From Brevundimonas alba (lineage in GTDB: Bacteria > Pseudomonadota > Alphaproteobacteria > Caulobacterales > Caulobacteraceae): a stretch of DNA of 64,000 bases. Both the position numbers and the translations under genes were made by a program. Positions 1 through 8,906 of the stretch are shown in pieces (position 1 is the first letter of the stretch; each line of letters begins with the position of its first letter). The stretch is from assembly GCF_011927945.1 (NCBI RefSeq), contig NZ_JAATJM010000001.1:2026079-2090078 (forward strand), in the 5' to 3' direction. Below the pieces are notes generated by a model. The model saw nothing but the letters and a program-made list of their open reading frames with translations, did not search any database and was not told where the DNA came from.

Positions 1-1
1 G

Positions 2-3000
2 GAATCCGACCCGCAGACCCTGACCATCACCATCACCGGCACGAACGACGGCCCGGTTGCGGCAGTGGCGACCAACAGCGTCACCGAGGACGCGACGATT
101 ACTGGTTCAGTGTCCGCGACGGACGCCGACGATGGCGTCGCCAGCTACGAGCTGACCAACGAAGCCCCCGCCGGCCTCACCTTCAACCCGAACGGCAGCT
201 ACAGCTTCGACGCCGCGTCGTACGACTACCTGGCGGCGGGCGCGACCGAGACCGTGACCGTCAGCTTCATCGCCATCGATGGCGAGGGCGCGGAATCCGC
301 CCCGCAGACCCTGACCATCACCGTCACCGGCACCAACGACCTTCCCGTCGTGACCGCCGCCACCGGCGCCACGACCGAAGGCCATGCGGTCTCGGGCACG
401 CTCCCCGTGGCCACCGACGCCGACGCGGGTTCCTCGATCGTGAGCTACCAGCTGACCGCAGCCGCTCCGGCCGGCTTCGTGCTCAACCCGAACGGCGCCT
501 GGACCTTCACGGGTCAGGGCTATGACAGCCTGGCGGCAGGCCAGACCGCCAACCTGGTGGTCAACTACACCGCCACGGACGACAAGGGCGGCGTTTCCGC
601 GCCGCAGACGCTGACCCTGACGATTACAGGGATCGCCGGCACCAGCGGTAACGACACCATCATCGGCACCGCCGGAAATGACACGCTCGAAGGCGGCGCG
701 GGCGCCGACAACATCTACGGCCGCGACGGCGACGACATCTTCATCGGCAACGTCGACGGCGTGGGCGACGCCTATCGCGGCGAAGGCGGCTCCGACACGG
801 TCGACTACAGCGGCGCGACCGGCGCGATGAACATCAACCTGACCAATGCGGCCTCGGGTGGCGGCGTCGGAACCGACCAGCTCTACAGCATCGAGAACGC
901 GATCGGCTCACGGTTCAACGACACCATCGCCGGTAGCGCCGTGAACAACGTCATCACCGGCGGACTCGGCGACGACACCATCAACGGCGGCGCCGGAACC
1001 GACACGGTCGTCGTCAATGCCGACGCTGCGAACGGCATCGCCGTCCAGGGCGCTTCGCGCATCACGGTCACCACCGCCGACGGCGTCGACGTCCTGCGCG
1101 GCGTCGAAGCGATCCGCTTCAACAACGCCACGATCCAGGTCAATGGAACCACCGGCAACGCCTTCGCCTACGGCGTCGACGACGCCGCCTCGGCGACCGA
1201 AAACGGTTCGGTGACCGGCTCGGTTCGCACGAACGACATCGAGATCGAAGGCGAGGCGATGACCATCACCTCGGCTCGCGCGGGCGCCGAGAACGCCGGT
1301 GGCGCGATGACGACCCTGTCGGGGCCGACGGTGATCATGGGGGCTCACGGCACCCTGACCATCTCCGCGGACGGCTCGTACGTCTACGCGGCCACCGACA
1401 ACTCGCTGGCCGGAGGCGAAGTCGTCACCGACGTCTTCACCTACAACGTGAACGACATCGCGGGCGAAGGTTCGCTGGCGGCCATCACCTTCACCGTGAC
1501 GGGGGCGAACGACGCGCCGGTCGCCACCAACGGCTCCAGCTCCGTCAACGAAGACGCCACGGCGGGCGGTACGGTCGCCGCGACGGATGTCGACGGCGAC
1601 AGCATGACCTACGTCCTCGTCAACGAAGGGCCGGCTGGTCTGACCTTCAACCCGGACGGCACCTACACCTTCGACGCCTCGGCGTTCGACTCGCTGAACG
1701 CGGGCGAGACCGAGACGGTCACGTTCCAGTTCCAGGCTCGGGACGAGAACGGCACGCTGTCCAACGTCGCCACGCAGACCATCACCATCAACGGCGTCAA
1801 CGACGCCCCGGTGGCCACCGACGCCACGGACGAGGTGGATGAGGACCTGACGGTTTCGGGCCAACTCATCGCTTCGGACGAAGACGGCTCGGTCGCCAGC
1901 TTCCAGGTCGTCGGCGAGGCGCCTGAAGGCTTCACGCTCGGCACGAATGGTTCCTACAGCTTCGATGCCGACAGCTACGACTACGTGGCCGACGGCGAGA
2001 CTGAAGAGGTGGTGGTCACCTACACCGTGACCGACGATCAGGGCCAGGTTTCGGATCCGCGCACCCTGACCATCACCATCACGGGCTCCAACGACGCTCC
2101 GGTGATCAGTGTCGCGAACGGCTCGGTCGACGAAGACCAGGTCGTCACCGGCTCCGTCACCGCCACGGACGTCGACGGCGACGCCTCGGCGGTCACCTAT
2201 GCGGTGGTTGGCGAGACGCCGGCCGGCCTGACCTTCAACCCCGACGGCACTTACAGCTTCGACGCCTCGGCGTTCGACACCCTGAACGCCGGCGACAGCG
2301 ACACGGTCAGCTTCGACGTGCAGGGCACCGATGAAGACGGCGGTCTCAGCGAAATCGAGACGATCACCATCACCATCAACGGCGTCAACGACGCTCCGGT
2401 GGCCACCAACGCAACGGACGAGGTGGACGAGGACCTGTCCATCACGGGAACGCTGACCGCCTCCGACGAAGACGGCTCGGTCGCCAGCTTCCAGGTCGTG
2501 GGCGAGGCGCCTGAAGGCTTCACCCTCGGGACGGACGGCGCCTACAGCTTCGATGCAGACAGCTACGACTATGTGGCTGAGGGCCAGACCGAAGACGTGG
2601 TGATCACCTACACGGTGACCGACGATCAGGGCCAGGTCTCGGATCCGCGCACCCTGACCATCACCATCACGGGCTCGAACGACGCCCCGGTGATCAGTGT
2701 CGCGAACGGCTCGGTCAACGAAGACCAGGTCGTCACCGGCTCCGTCACCGCCACGGACGTCGACGGCGAGGCCTCGGAGGTCACCTATGAAGTGGTTGGC
2801 GAGACCCCGGCCGGTCTGACCTTCAACCCCGACGGCACCTACAGCTTCGACGCCTCGGCCTATGACTCTCTCAACGCCGGCGACACCGACACGGTCAGCT
2901 TCGACGTTCAGGGCACTGACGAGGACGGCGGCCTGAGCGAAGTCGAGACGATCACCATCACCATCAATGGCGTGAATGACCTCCCGGTCGCCACTGACGC

Positions 3001-5707
3001 CACTGACGAAGTGGACGAGGATCTCGCCATCTCGGGTCAGCTCGTCGCTTCGGACGAAGACGGCTCGGTCGCCAGCTTCCAGATCGTGGGCGAGGCGCCT
3101 GAAGGCTTCACGCTCGACGAGGACGGCGCCTACACCTTCGACGCCGACAGCTACGACTACGTGGCCGACGGCGAGACTGAAGAGGTGGTTGTCACCTACA
3201 CCGTCACGGACGACCAGGGCCTGACCTCAGACGAGCGTACCCTGACCATCACCATCACGGGCTCCAACGACGCCCCGGTGATCAGTGTCGCGAACGGCTC
3301 GGTCGACGAAGACCAGATCGTCACCGGCTCCGTCACCGCCACGGACGTCGACGGCGACGCCTTGGAGGTCACCTATGAGGTGGTTGGCGAGACGCCGGCC
3401 GGCCTGACCTTCAACCCCGACGGCACCTACAGCTTCGACGCCTCGGCGTTCGACACCCTGAACGCCGGCGACAGCGACACGGTCACTTTCAACGTGCAGG
3501 GCACCGACGAAGACGGCGGCCTGAGCGAAATCGAGACGATCACCATCACCATCAACGGCGTTAACGACGCTCCGGTGGCCACCAACGCAACGGACGAGGT
3601 GGACGAGGATCTGTCCATCACGGGAACGCTGACCGCCTCCGACGAAGACGGCTCGATCGCCAGCTTCCACACCGTGGGCGAGACGCCTGAAGGCTTCGAG
3701 CTGGACGAGGACGGCTCCTACACCTTCGACGCGGCCTCCTATGACTACCTCGCCGAGGGTGAGACCGAAGACGTGGTGGTTTCCTACTTCGTCACCGACG
3801 ACTCGGGCCAGAACTCCGCGACGCGGACCCTCACCATCACGATTACGGGCTCGAACGACGCCCCGGTGGGCGACAACGCCACGGCCCAGGTCACCGAAGG
3901 CGGAACGATCACTGGTTCCGTCAGCGCCAGCGACATCGACGGCGACGTCGACGTCGACGGCTACGCCCTGACCAGCATGCTTACGGGTCTGGATTTCAAC
4001 CCGGACGGCACCTGGGAGTTCGACGCTTCGGGCTACGACCTGAATGTCGGCGAAACGCAGAACGTGAGCTTCACCTTCACGGCGACCGACGATGAAGGCG
4101 CTGTCAGCGAAGAGCGGACCGTCACCATCACGATCAGCGGGGCCTCCAATCAGGTCGTGCTGGCCGATGGTGGAGACACCTTCGTCGGCAACAACCGCGA
4201 CGAGACCGTCACGGGCGGCAATGGCGACGACCAGATTCTGGCCGGCGGCGGCGTCAACGTTGTCAACGCCGGCGCCGGGGATGACTCGATCATCACCGGT
4301 TCGGGCGCCGACACGATCTCGGGCGGTCAGGGCGATGACTCGATCATCTCCGGCTCGGGCGCCGACAGGATCGACGCCGGGGCCGGGAACGACACCGTCA
4401 ACGCCGGCTCGGGCGACGACACGGTCATCAGCGATGCGGGCAACGACATCCTCGTTGGCGGCAGCGGGATCGACACCCTGTCGTTCCACAACTCGACCGC
4501 GGGCGTCGCCGTGAACCTCAGCCTGGCAGGCCGCCAGACGACCGTTGACGGGGCCGACCAGTACATCGGCTTCGAGAACATCGTCGGCACCGCCTTCAAC
4601 GACACCCTCACGGGTGACGACCAGAACAACCGTCTGGAAGGCGGCGACGGCGCCGACACGCTCAACGGCGGCGTGGGCGTGGACACCATGATCGGCGGCG
4701 CGGGCAATGACACCTACTTCGTCGACCATGTCTCCGACGTCGTCCTCGAGCTGGCCGGAGGCGGCACGGACCGGGTCTTCACGACCCTGGCGAACGTCAC
4801 CATCGGCGCGAACATCGAAGGCCTGTACGGCCAGAGCGCCGCAGGGCATCGCTTCACCGGCGACGCCGGAGCCAACACGCTCGTGGGCTTCACCGGAGAT
4901 GACGTCCTGATCGGGGGCGACGGCTCCGACTACCTGATCGGCGGCGCCGGCAACGACACGCTCTACGGCGGTTCGGGCGCGCTCAACACGATGCAGGGCG
5001 GGACCGGCAACGACACCTACTATGTCGACGCCAACGACACCTACCTCGAGTTCGGCAGCGAAGGCACCGACCTGGCCATCGTCTCGCTGAACACCCACAC
5101 GCTCCGGGCCAACGTCGAGAACATGACGTTCAACGGCACGGGCGCCTTCACGGGAACCGGCAACGCCCTCGACAACGTCATCACGGGCGGGGCCGGCAAC
5201 GACATCCTCCGGGGCGCGGCGGGCAACGACACCCTGATCGGCGGCGCCGGTACCGACATCGCCCGCTACTCGGGGGCGGCGGCTGGCTACTCGGTGACCC
5301 AGGAAGGCAGCGGCTGGCGGGTGATCGACACCAACCTCGCCGATGGTGACGACGGTTCCGACCTGCTGCAGGGGATCGAGACGCTGATGTTCGGCAACGG
5401 CTCGACGCGGGCGCTGACCGCGCCTGCGCCACTGGCGCCGCTGCCTTCCGCCAAGCACATCGGCGACGCCGCTGTTCTGCCGGGGCTGATGGACGACGCC
5501 TTCCTCATGCATGCGACGAGCGACGAACCGCTGGTGCTGCCGTCGGGTGGCGCCGGGTTTGGGGGCGAATTCGACGCGCTGGTCCTTCCGGTCAGCAACG
5601 ACTTCGTCCTGACGACCGATCTCTTCACGTCACTGCATCTCGACAACGGGTTGCTGGACGCCGGGCAACCGACGTTCGACGCTCGCGACGACTTCTGGAC
5701 GATCTAA
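2..5707 (+). CDS. VCBS/cadherin-like repeat and RTX calcium-binding adhesin, 5' truncated
   Basis: The frame is open to the left edge, so the N-terminus lies outside the window; about 1900 residues remain. Seen: tandem ~98-residue beta-sandwich modules with recurring GLTFNPDGTYSFD, TITITGSNDAPV and DEDG motifs, of the VCBS/bacterial Ig-like class. Two blocks of RTX nonapeptides (GGxGxDxxx, e.g. GGAGNDTLYGG) lie at about 640-1000 and 4150-5270 nt. The C-terminus ends in DARDDFWTI, the acidic-hydrophobic tail typical of type I secretion signals. Inference: a large secreted or surface-retained adhesin that folds on binding external calcium. No T1SS transporter is in view. A 588-nt super-repeat in the middle is exact in length over four copies. 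Family assignment is firm; ligand and role (biofilm, attachment) are unknown. Confidence 0.9.
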   Translation, partial: ESDPQTLTITITGTNDGPVAAVATNSVTEDATITGSVSATDADDGVASYELTNEAPAGLTFNPNGSYSFDAASYDYLAAGATETVTVSFIAIDGEGAESAPQTLTITVTGTNDLPVVTAATGATTEGHAVSGTLPVATDADAGSSIVSYQLTAAAPAGFVLNPNGAWTFTGQGYDSLAAGQTANLVVNYTATDDKGGVSAPQTLTLTITGIAGTSGNDTIIGTAGNDTLEGGAGADNIYGRDGDDIFIGNVDGVGDAYRGEGGSDTVDYSGATGAMNINLTNAASGGGVGTDQLYSIENAIGSRFNDTIAGSAVNNVITGGLGDDTINGGAGTDTVVVNADAANGIAVQGASRITVTTADGVDVLRGVEAIRFNNATIQVNGTTGNAFAYGVDDAASATENGSVTGSVRTNDIEIEGEAMTITSARAGAENAGGAMTTLSGPTVIMGAHGTLTISADGSYVYAATDNSLAGGEVVTDVFTYNVNDIAGEGSLAAITFTVTGANDAPVATNGSSSVNEDATAGGTVAATDVDGDSMTYVLVNEGPAGLTFNPDGTYTFDASAFDSLNAGETETVTFQFQARDENGTLSNVATQTITINGVNDAPVATDATDEVDEDLTVSGQLIASDEDGSVASFQVVGEAPEGFTLGTNGSYSFDADSYDYVADGETEEVVVTYTVTDDQGQVSDPRTLTITITGSNDAPVISVANGSVDEDQVVTGSVTATDVDGDASAVTYAVVGETPAGLTFNPDGTYSFDASAFDTLNAGDSDTVSFDVQGTDEDGGLSEIETITITINGVNDAPVATNATDEVDEDLSITGTLTASDEDGSVASFQVVGEAPEGFTLGTDGAYSFDADSYDYVAEGQTEDVVITYTVTDDQGQVSDPRTLTITITGSNDAPVISVANGSVNEDQVVTGSVTATDVDGEASEVTYEVVGETPAGLTFNPDGTYSFDASAYDSLNAGDTDTVSFDVQGTDEDGGLSEVETITITINGVNDLPVATDATDEVDEDLAISGQLVASDEDGSVASFQIVGEAPEGFTLDEDGAYTFDADSYDYVADGETEEVVVTYTVTDDQGLTSDERTLTITITGSNDAPVISVANGSVDEDQIVTGSVTATDVDGDALEVTYEVVGETPAGLTFNPDGTYSFDASAFDTLNAGDSDTVTFNVQGTDEDGGLSEIETITITINGVNDAPVATNATDEVDEDLSITGTLTASDEDGSIASFHTVGETPEGFELDEDGSYTFDAASYDYLAEGETEDVVVSYFVTDDSGQNSATRTLTITITGSNDAPVGDNATAQVTEGGTITGSVSASDIDGDVDVDGYALTSMLTGLDFNPDGTWEFDASGYDLNVGETQNVSFTFTATDDEGAVSEERTVTITISGASNQVVLADGGDTFVGNNRDETVTGGNGDDQILAGGGVNVVNAGAGDDSIITGSGADTISGGQGDDSIISGSGADRIDAGAGNDTVNAGSGDDTVISDAGNDILVGGSGIDTLSFHNSTAGVAVNLSLAGRQTTVDGADQYIGFENIVGTAFNDTLTGDDQNNRLEGGDGADTLNGGVGVDTMIGGAGNDTYFVDHVSDVVLELAGGGTDRVFTTLANVTIGANIEGLYGQSAAGHRFTGDAGANTLVGFTGDDVLIGGDGSDYLIGGAGNDTLYGGSGALNTMQGGTGNDTYYVDANDTYLEFGSEGTDLAIVSLNTHTLRANVENMTFNGTGAFTGTGNALDNVITGGAGNDILRGAAGNDTLIGGAGTDIARYSGAAAGYSVTQEGSGWRVIDTNLADGDDGSDLLQGIETLMFGNGSTRALTAPAPLAPLPSAKHIGDAAVLPGLMDDAFLMHATSDEPLVLPSGGAGFGGEFDALVLPVSNDFVLTTDLFTSLHLDNGLLDAGQPTFDARDDFWTI
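1795..4146 (+). repeat. 588-nt tandem super-repeat inside the RTX adhesin
   Basis: The module starting NGVNDAPVAT recurs at 1801, 2389, 2977 and 3565 (position of the same codon base), so the period is exactly 588 nt, or 196 residues (two Ig-like domains). Several stretches are identical between copies at the DNA level, for example around 2389-2490 and 3565-3665. Exact length and DNA identity point to recent duplication or ongoing gene conversion. Confidence 0.9.
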
Positions 5708-5717
5708 AGGGGCTCTG

Positions 5718-5745
5718 GGCCGTCCCGGATTCGTCCGGGGCGGCC
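5718..5745 (+). terminator. Strong hairpin after the RTX gene
   Basis: The 12-nt arms (5718-5729 and 5734-5745) pair with one G:T wobble around a TTCG tetraloop, 11 nt after the stop codon. There is only a weak pyrimidine-rich tail (CTCCTCTTC), so it may act as a terminator or as an mRNA 3' stabiliser. Confidence 0.7.
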
Positions 5746-5882
5746 GCTCCTCTTCATCCCGGATGCGGGCGGCGGATCCGGCAGGACGGCGCCTATGTCC
5801 GGCGTCGCCGGGACCGGCCCGGTAGAAATGCTCACAGCCCCAGGCATGGCTCCGGACGCCGTGCTCCCGTGGAGGCTTCCCG

Positions 5883-6044
5883 ATGAATCTCTTCGCTATC
5901 TTTATTCTGGTCGCCAGCGCCCTTGTCGCGGGGGCGCCATTCGCGGTGTCCTTGTACAGCGGTCAACGCGGTCACAAGAAAGACCGCCGGAACGCGCGGC
6001 GACGCCGGGCGCAGGAAAGAAAAGACTGGAGTCACGGGCGCTGA
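5883..6044 (+). CDS. Small membrane-anchored basic protein, 53 aa
   Basis: An ATG at 5883 follows a GAGG element and opens a 53-codon frame ending TGA at 6042-6044. The protein starts MNLFAIFILVASALVAGAPF, one clear hydrophobic helix, followed by a strongly basic tail (HKKDRRNARRRRAQERKDW). This is a typical inner-membrane small protein with a positively charged cytoplasmic tail. I do not recognise a family. Longer frames over the same DNA (start at 5795) give low-complexity proteins and are less convincing. Translation is plausible but unproven. Confidence 0.5.
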   Translation: MNLFAIFILVASALVAGAPFAVSLYSGQRGHKKDRRNARRRRAQERKDWSHGR

Positions 6045-6206
6045 TCCCTGGCGCGCAGGCTCCCCGGACGACGTCCGGACCAGTCCTGAAGCCGGACGTG
6101 GCTAACCACGGTGTCCGCCGTCGCTAAATACTATCGGACGGAAGCTTGCCGAGCCGCCGGAACGGAATGGACCGCGTGGTCATTACGGGGCTGACCGAGG
6201 TGCCCC

Positions 6207-6518
6207 ATGCTTGTTCTGTCTATTACCGCCGCCCTCCTGCTGGACCCCACCCCCAAGCAGAAGGCCTTGCTTCAGGAACCGCAACCGGCGGCGCAGGCTG
6301 TGCGGCAGGAAGCGTCCGGCCGGACCCTCGCCAGTGTCGCCGTCACTCTGGAATGCACGGCCAGGGCCAATGGTCTGGTTGAGAACTGCAAGGTCCTGGG
6401 AGAGACACATCCGGGACTGGGTTTCGGCGACGCCGCGCTTGCCTTGATGCGGGACGCCCGTGTCGAGCCGGGATCCGACGACATCCAGTTCGCCCGCACG
6501 ATCCAGTTCCTGCCCTGA
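6207..6518 (+). CDS. Small secreted protein with TonB C-terminal-like fold, 103 aa
   Basis: The N-terminus MLVLSITAALLLDP is a short hydrophobic export segment. The rest carries the pattern of TonB C-terminal domains: ASVAVTLECTARANGLVENCKVLGE, then GFGDAALALMRDARVEP. In this family the pattern is a strand-turn-strand with the 'G.v.dc.V..ss..g.fd.aal......rf.P' signature. It has no proline-rich linker and no N-terminal ExbB-contacting helix typical of full TonB, so a direct energy-transducer role is doubtful. It may be a stand-alone periplasmic TonB_C-like protein, a class common in Caulobacterales. Two cysteines (in LECTA and ENCKV) could form a disulfide. Confidence 0.65.
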   Translation: MLVLSITAALLLDPTPKQKALLQEPQPAAQAVRQEASGRTLASVAVTLECTARANGLVENCKVLGETHPGLGFGDAALALMRDARVEPGSDDIQFARTIQFLP

Positions 6519-6631
6519 GCGGCTCCAGATAGTCTCTCTCGTCAGGGAACGCGCCCTCGCGACCTGACGGCCCGAACATCCGTCATGAAGGCTCCCCCGG
6601 AACGCAGCGGAAGCTCGACTGTTCTCAGTTC

Positions 6632-7030
6632 GTGAATACCGATGCCGTCCACCGCTACGTCGACACACTGGCAAGGCTTCTTGAGCTCGCCGGGGTCGGG
6701 ATCATTCTCATCGGTGTCGTGTTCGCGACAGCGTGGTTCATACAGCAGGGCCTGAGGAAGCGGGACTGGCGTGTCGCCTACGACAACTACCGCTCCAACC
6801 TGGGGCGCGGGATTCTGCTCGGACTGGAGTTGCTCGTCGGCGCGGACATCATCTCCACCATCACGGCGCCGCTGACATTCGAAAGCGTCGGCCTGCTCGC
6901 CGCCATCGTGGGGATCCGGACATTCCTCAGTTTCTCACTGGAGACCGAGATCGAGGGATGCTGGCCATGGGACCGGACGAGGAAGGACTCTGTCCGCAGT
7001 CGTGGCGGTCAGTCTCGCGCGTCCCAATAA
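6632..7030 (+). CDS. DUF1622 family membrane protein, 132 aa
   Basis: It starts with GTG at 6632. The sequence has a first membrane helix (LLELAGVGIILIGVVFATAWF), a charged loop with YDNYRSNLGRGILLGLELLVGADII, and a second and third hydrophobic segment (TFESVGLLAAIVGIRTFLSFSLETEIEG). The combination 'R..lgr.illgLe.lvaaDii.T', 'iv.iRt.ls..l..Ei.G' is the hallmark of the DUF1622 inner-membrane family, whose function is unknown. The C-terminal 20 residues (CWPWDRTRKDSVRSRGG onward) are cytoplasmic and poorly conserved. It is a single gene with no obvious partner. It ends about 70 bp left of the putative attachment sequence, so it probably belongs to the chromosome outside the island. Confidence 0.8.
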   Translation: MNTDAVHRYVDTLARLLELAGVGIILIGVVFATAWFIQQGLRKRDWRVAYDNYRSNLGRGILLGLELLVGADIISTITAPLTFESVGLLAAIVGIRTFLSFSLETEIEGCWPWDRTRKDSVRSRGGQSRASQ

Positions 7031-7098
7031 GGGGTCTTGCCGGTAATGACGGGGGAACAGATGCGCCCGATCCCTATTGAGCCGGGACGTCTTGGCCG

Positions 7099-7113
7099 GT
7101 GGCGGAGAGGGTG
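7099..7113. repeat. Putative att site: copy of tRNA-Ser 3' end
   Basis: GTGGCGGAGAGGGTG here is identical, in the same orientation, to 61543-61557, which covers the last 14 nt of tRNA-Ser(CGA) plus one base. It lies 143 bp upstream of a P4-type integrase start. No other part of a tRNA is present here, so it is a 3'-end duplicate and not a tRNA gene. Confidence 0.6.
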
Positions 7114-7231
7114 TCCGCTGTATCGGGTTCTCATGCTGTCTCTGCACGTCTACTAACGCACTGTTTTGACAATGATTGCTTGACGGCGAGTCCATATCGG
7201 TCCCCAGTCATCCTAGGATTTCGACACCCTA

Positions 7232-7255
7232 AGTAGGGACTGGAGTAGGGACTGG
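7232..7255 (+). repeat. Tandem 12-bp direct repeat just upstream of integrase start
   Basis: AGTAGGGACTGG occurs twice back to back (7232-7243 and 7244-7255), immediately followed by A and the ATG at 7257. It may be an integrase arm-type binding site overlapping the translation start, which would allow autoregulation; this is inference. Confidence 0.6.
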
Positions 7256-7256
7256 A

Positions 7257-8471
7257 ATGGCTCGGCAGCTACATCGATTGGCGCCTCGGGCGGCACTCAC
7301 CACCTCTGTCCCTGGACGCTACGCCGACGGCGGAGGGCTCTACCTCGTGGTGTCACCTAGTGGCAGTCGCAAGTGGGTCTTCCGGTTCCGCTGGAAGGGG
7401 CGACTTTCTGACATGGGCTTGGGATCGGCCACAGTCGTCCCCCTCAGCCGCGCGCGCGAACGTGCCGCCGAGGCCCGGCTCAGTATCGCCGAAGGGGTCA
7501 ACCCGCTCGTCGCGAAGAGGGCCGGAAGATCTATTCCGACATTCGGTGTGTTCGCCGACGACCTGGTTGAGGCGGTGAAGAGCCAATGGCGCAATGCCAA
7601 GCATCAGAAGCAGTTTCAAAGTACTCTCGAACGTCACGCCGCTGATCTGAGGCCGATGAGGCTGGACGACATTGAGACGACCCACGTTCTGGACGCTCTG
7701 AAGCCGATCTGGACGTCCAATCCGGAAACTGCATCGCGGGTGAGGGGGCGGATCGAACGCGTTCTCGATGCCGCGAAAGCAAAAGGCTATCGGTCAGGCG
7801 AAAATCCAGCCCGCTGGAAAGGGCATCTCGATCAGCTCCTGCCAAAGCGATCCCAACTCACGCGAGGCCATCATGCGGCGCTCCCGTTCTCGGATGTGCC
7901 GTCGTTCATTCAGGATCTTCGGAGCCGCGACGGAATGGCTGCGCTCGCGCTGGAGTTCACGATTCTGACGGCGGCGAGGTCGGGCGAGGTTAGGGGAGCG
8001 ACCTGGGCAGAAATCGATCTGACGAAGGCGGTATGGACGGTGCCCGCGAACCGAATGAAGGCCGGCAGGGAGCACCGGGTTCCCCTAAGCAAACGGGCTG
8101 CTGAAATTCTTGGCCAGGTCGAGGCGCTGGCGGGCGACGATTCTGAAGCGTTCGTGTTCCCAGGCCCCAAGGGATCCCGAACGTCCCTTTCGGATGCCGC
8201 GTTCAGCGCCCTGCTAAAGCGGATGGGGAAAGACGGCGTGCTTACGCCACATGGCTTCCGCTCCAGCTTCCGGGATTGGGCAGGCGAGACAACCACCTTC
8301 CCGCGTGACGTGGCCGAGATGTGCCTGGCCCACGCGGTTGGTGACATGACTGAGCGCGCGTATCGCCGCGGCGACGCGCTTTCAAAGCGCCGCGAACTTA
8401 TCGACGCGTGGTGCCGCTATTGCGACCCGGGCGCCTCGGAGCTGGTCGGCGATAGGGACACCGGTGAATGA
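7257..8471 (+). CDS. int: P4-type tyrosine integrase (DUF4102 N-terminus), 404 aa
   Basis: The N-terminal arm-binding domain is DUF4102-like (residues ~1-90, with YADGGGLYLVVSPSGSRKWV and SRARERAAEARLSIAEGVNP). It is followed by a core-binding helical domain and a catalytic domain with Arg241 (TAARSGEVRG), His332/Arg335 (TPHGFRSSFRDWA), His359 (CLAHAVGD) and the nucleophile Tyr369. All catalytic residues are present and the length is normal, so it should be active. It catalyses site-specific integration and excision, usually at tRNA 3' ends. A tRNA-Ser 3'-end copy sits 143 bp upstream. Its stop overlaps the start of the next gene (ATGA), so the two are co-translated. Confidence 0.93.
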   Translation: MARQLHRLAPRAALTTSVPGRYADGGGLYLVVSPSGSRKWVFRFRWKGRLSDMGLGSATVVPLSRARERAAEARLSIAEGVNPLVAKRAGRSIPTFGVFADDLVEAVKSQWRNAKHQKQFQSTLERHAADLRPMRLDDIETTHVLDALKPIWTSNPETASRVRGRIERVLDAAKAKGYRSGENPARWKGHLDQLLPKRSQLTRGHHAALPFSDVPSFIQDLRSRDGMAALALEFTILTAARSGEVRGATWAEIDLTKAVWTVPANRMKAGREHRVPLSKRAAEILGQVEALAGDDSEAFVFPGPKGSRTSLSDAAFSALLKRMGKDGVLTPHGFRSSFRDWAGETTTFPRDVAEMCLAHAVGDMTERAYRRGDALSKRRELIDAWCRYCDPGASELVGDRDTGE

Positions 8472-8794
8472 CGCGCAAGCGCATCCTGTCGCTAGAGGAA
8501 GAGCTCGCCCAGATCGACCGTGAGATTGAACGGCTCGAGACGAAGGCCCGCCCTTTACTTGCCAAGCTGGATCCCATTCAGGCCGCGCTTCTCGAGCTGC
8601 GGAAAAGCAGACAGGCCAAGGAAGCCGGGAGTGCAGGAGGGCGGGCGAAGCGAAAGCCGAAGTACGACTATGAGCGCGTGTTCAAGACCTATGACGAATG
8701 GGGAGGACGCGGCGCCTTAACCGAGACGGCAAAGCTGCACGGAATTCCGATCCGAACTCTATCTTATGCTCTTGACAGGCGATCCAAGGCCTAG
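8468..8794 (+). CDS. Coiled-coil small protein with C-terminal helix-turn-helix-like tail, 108 aa
   Basis: The start ATG overlaps the integrase stop by 4 nt. Residues ~8-50 (LEEELAQIDREIERLETKAR ...) form a predicted coiled coil, followed by a basic, glycine-rich linker (AGGRAKRKPKYDYE) and a C-terminal segment (WGGRGALTETAKLHGIPIRTLSYALDRR) resembling a resolvase/AsnC-like helix-turn-helix ('ltetAk.hgIp..Tl'). I infer a DNA-binding accessory factor for the integrase, perhaps a directionality or regulatory protein. No family name is recognised. It is followed by an inverted repeat and a terminator that close this small operon. Confidence 0.75.
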   Translation: MTRKRILSLEEELAQIDREIERLETKARPLLAKLDPIQAALLELRKSRQAKEAGSAGGRAKRKPKYDYERVFKTYDEWGGRGALTETAKLHGIPIRTLSYALDRRSKA

Positions 8795-8801
8795 AATCGA
8801 C

Positions 8802-8852
8802 GTCACGACATGGCAATGGAGCGGATAGGGGCTCTAATTTCCATGTCGTGAC
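8802..8852. repeat. Perfect 12-bp inverted repeat between integrase operon and alpA-like gene
   Basis: GTCACGACATGG (8802-8813) is the exact reverse complement of CCATGTCGTGAC (8841-8852), with a 27-nt spacer. It lacks a U-tract and is followed by a separate terminator, so it is more likely a protein-binding site, or the trace of an insertion, than a terminator. Confidence 0.75.
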
Positions 8853-8866
8853 AACAGGCTCTCACT

Positions 8867-8894
8867 GCTCGGGCTGATCGCCCGAGCCGTTTTT
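8867..8894 (+). terminator. Rho-independent terminator after the integrase operon
   Basis: GCTCGGGC (8867-8874) pairs with GCCCGAGC (8880-8887) around a 5-nt loop, followed by CG and five T residues (8890-8894). It separates the integrase pair from the alpA-like gene, whose GGAGAG ribosome-binding site follows directly. Confidence 0.85.
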
Positions 8895-8906
8895 GGAGAG
8901 CTATTC

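Noticed and set aside
3227..5512. Long minus-strand open frame (761 aa) over the RTX gene
   Set aside because: It is the reverse shadow of repetitive high-GC coding sequence: Arg/Gly/Val/Asp-rich, with no domain pattern and no ribosome-binding site.
7090..7180. Possible second tRNA-Ser at the left repeat
   Set aside because: Only the 3' 15 bp match a tRNA; no anticodon arm, D-arm or variable arm follows, so it is an att-like duplicate.
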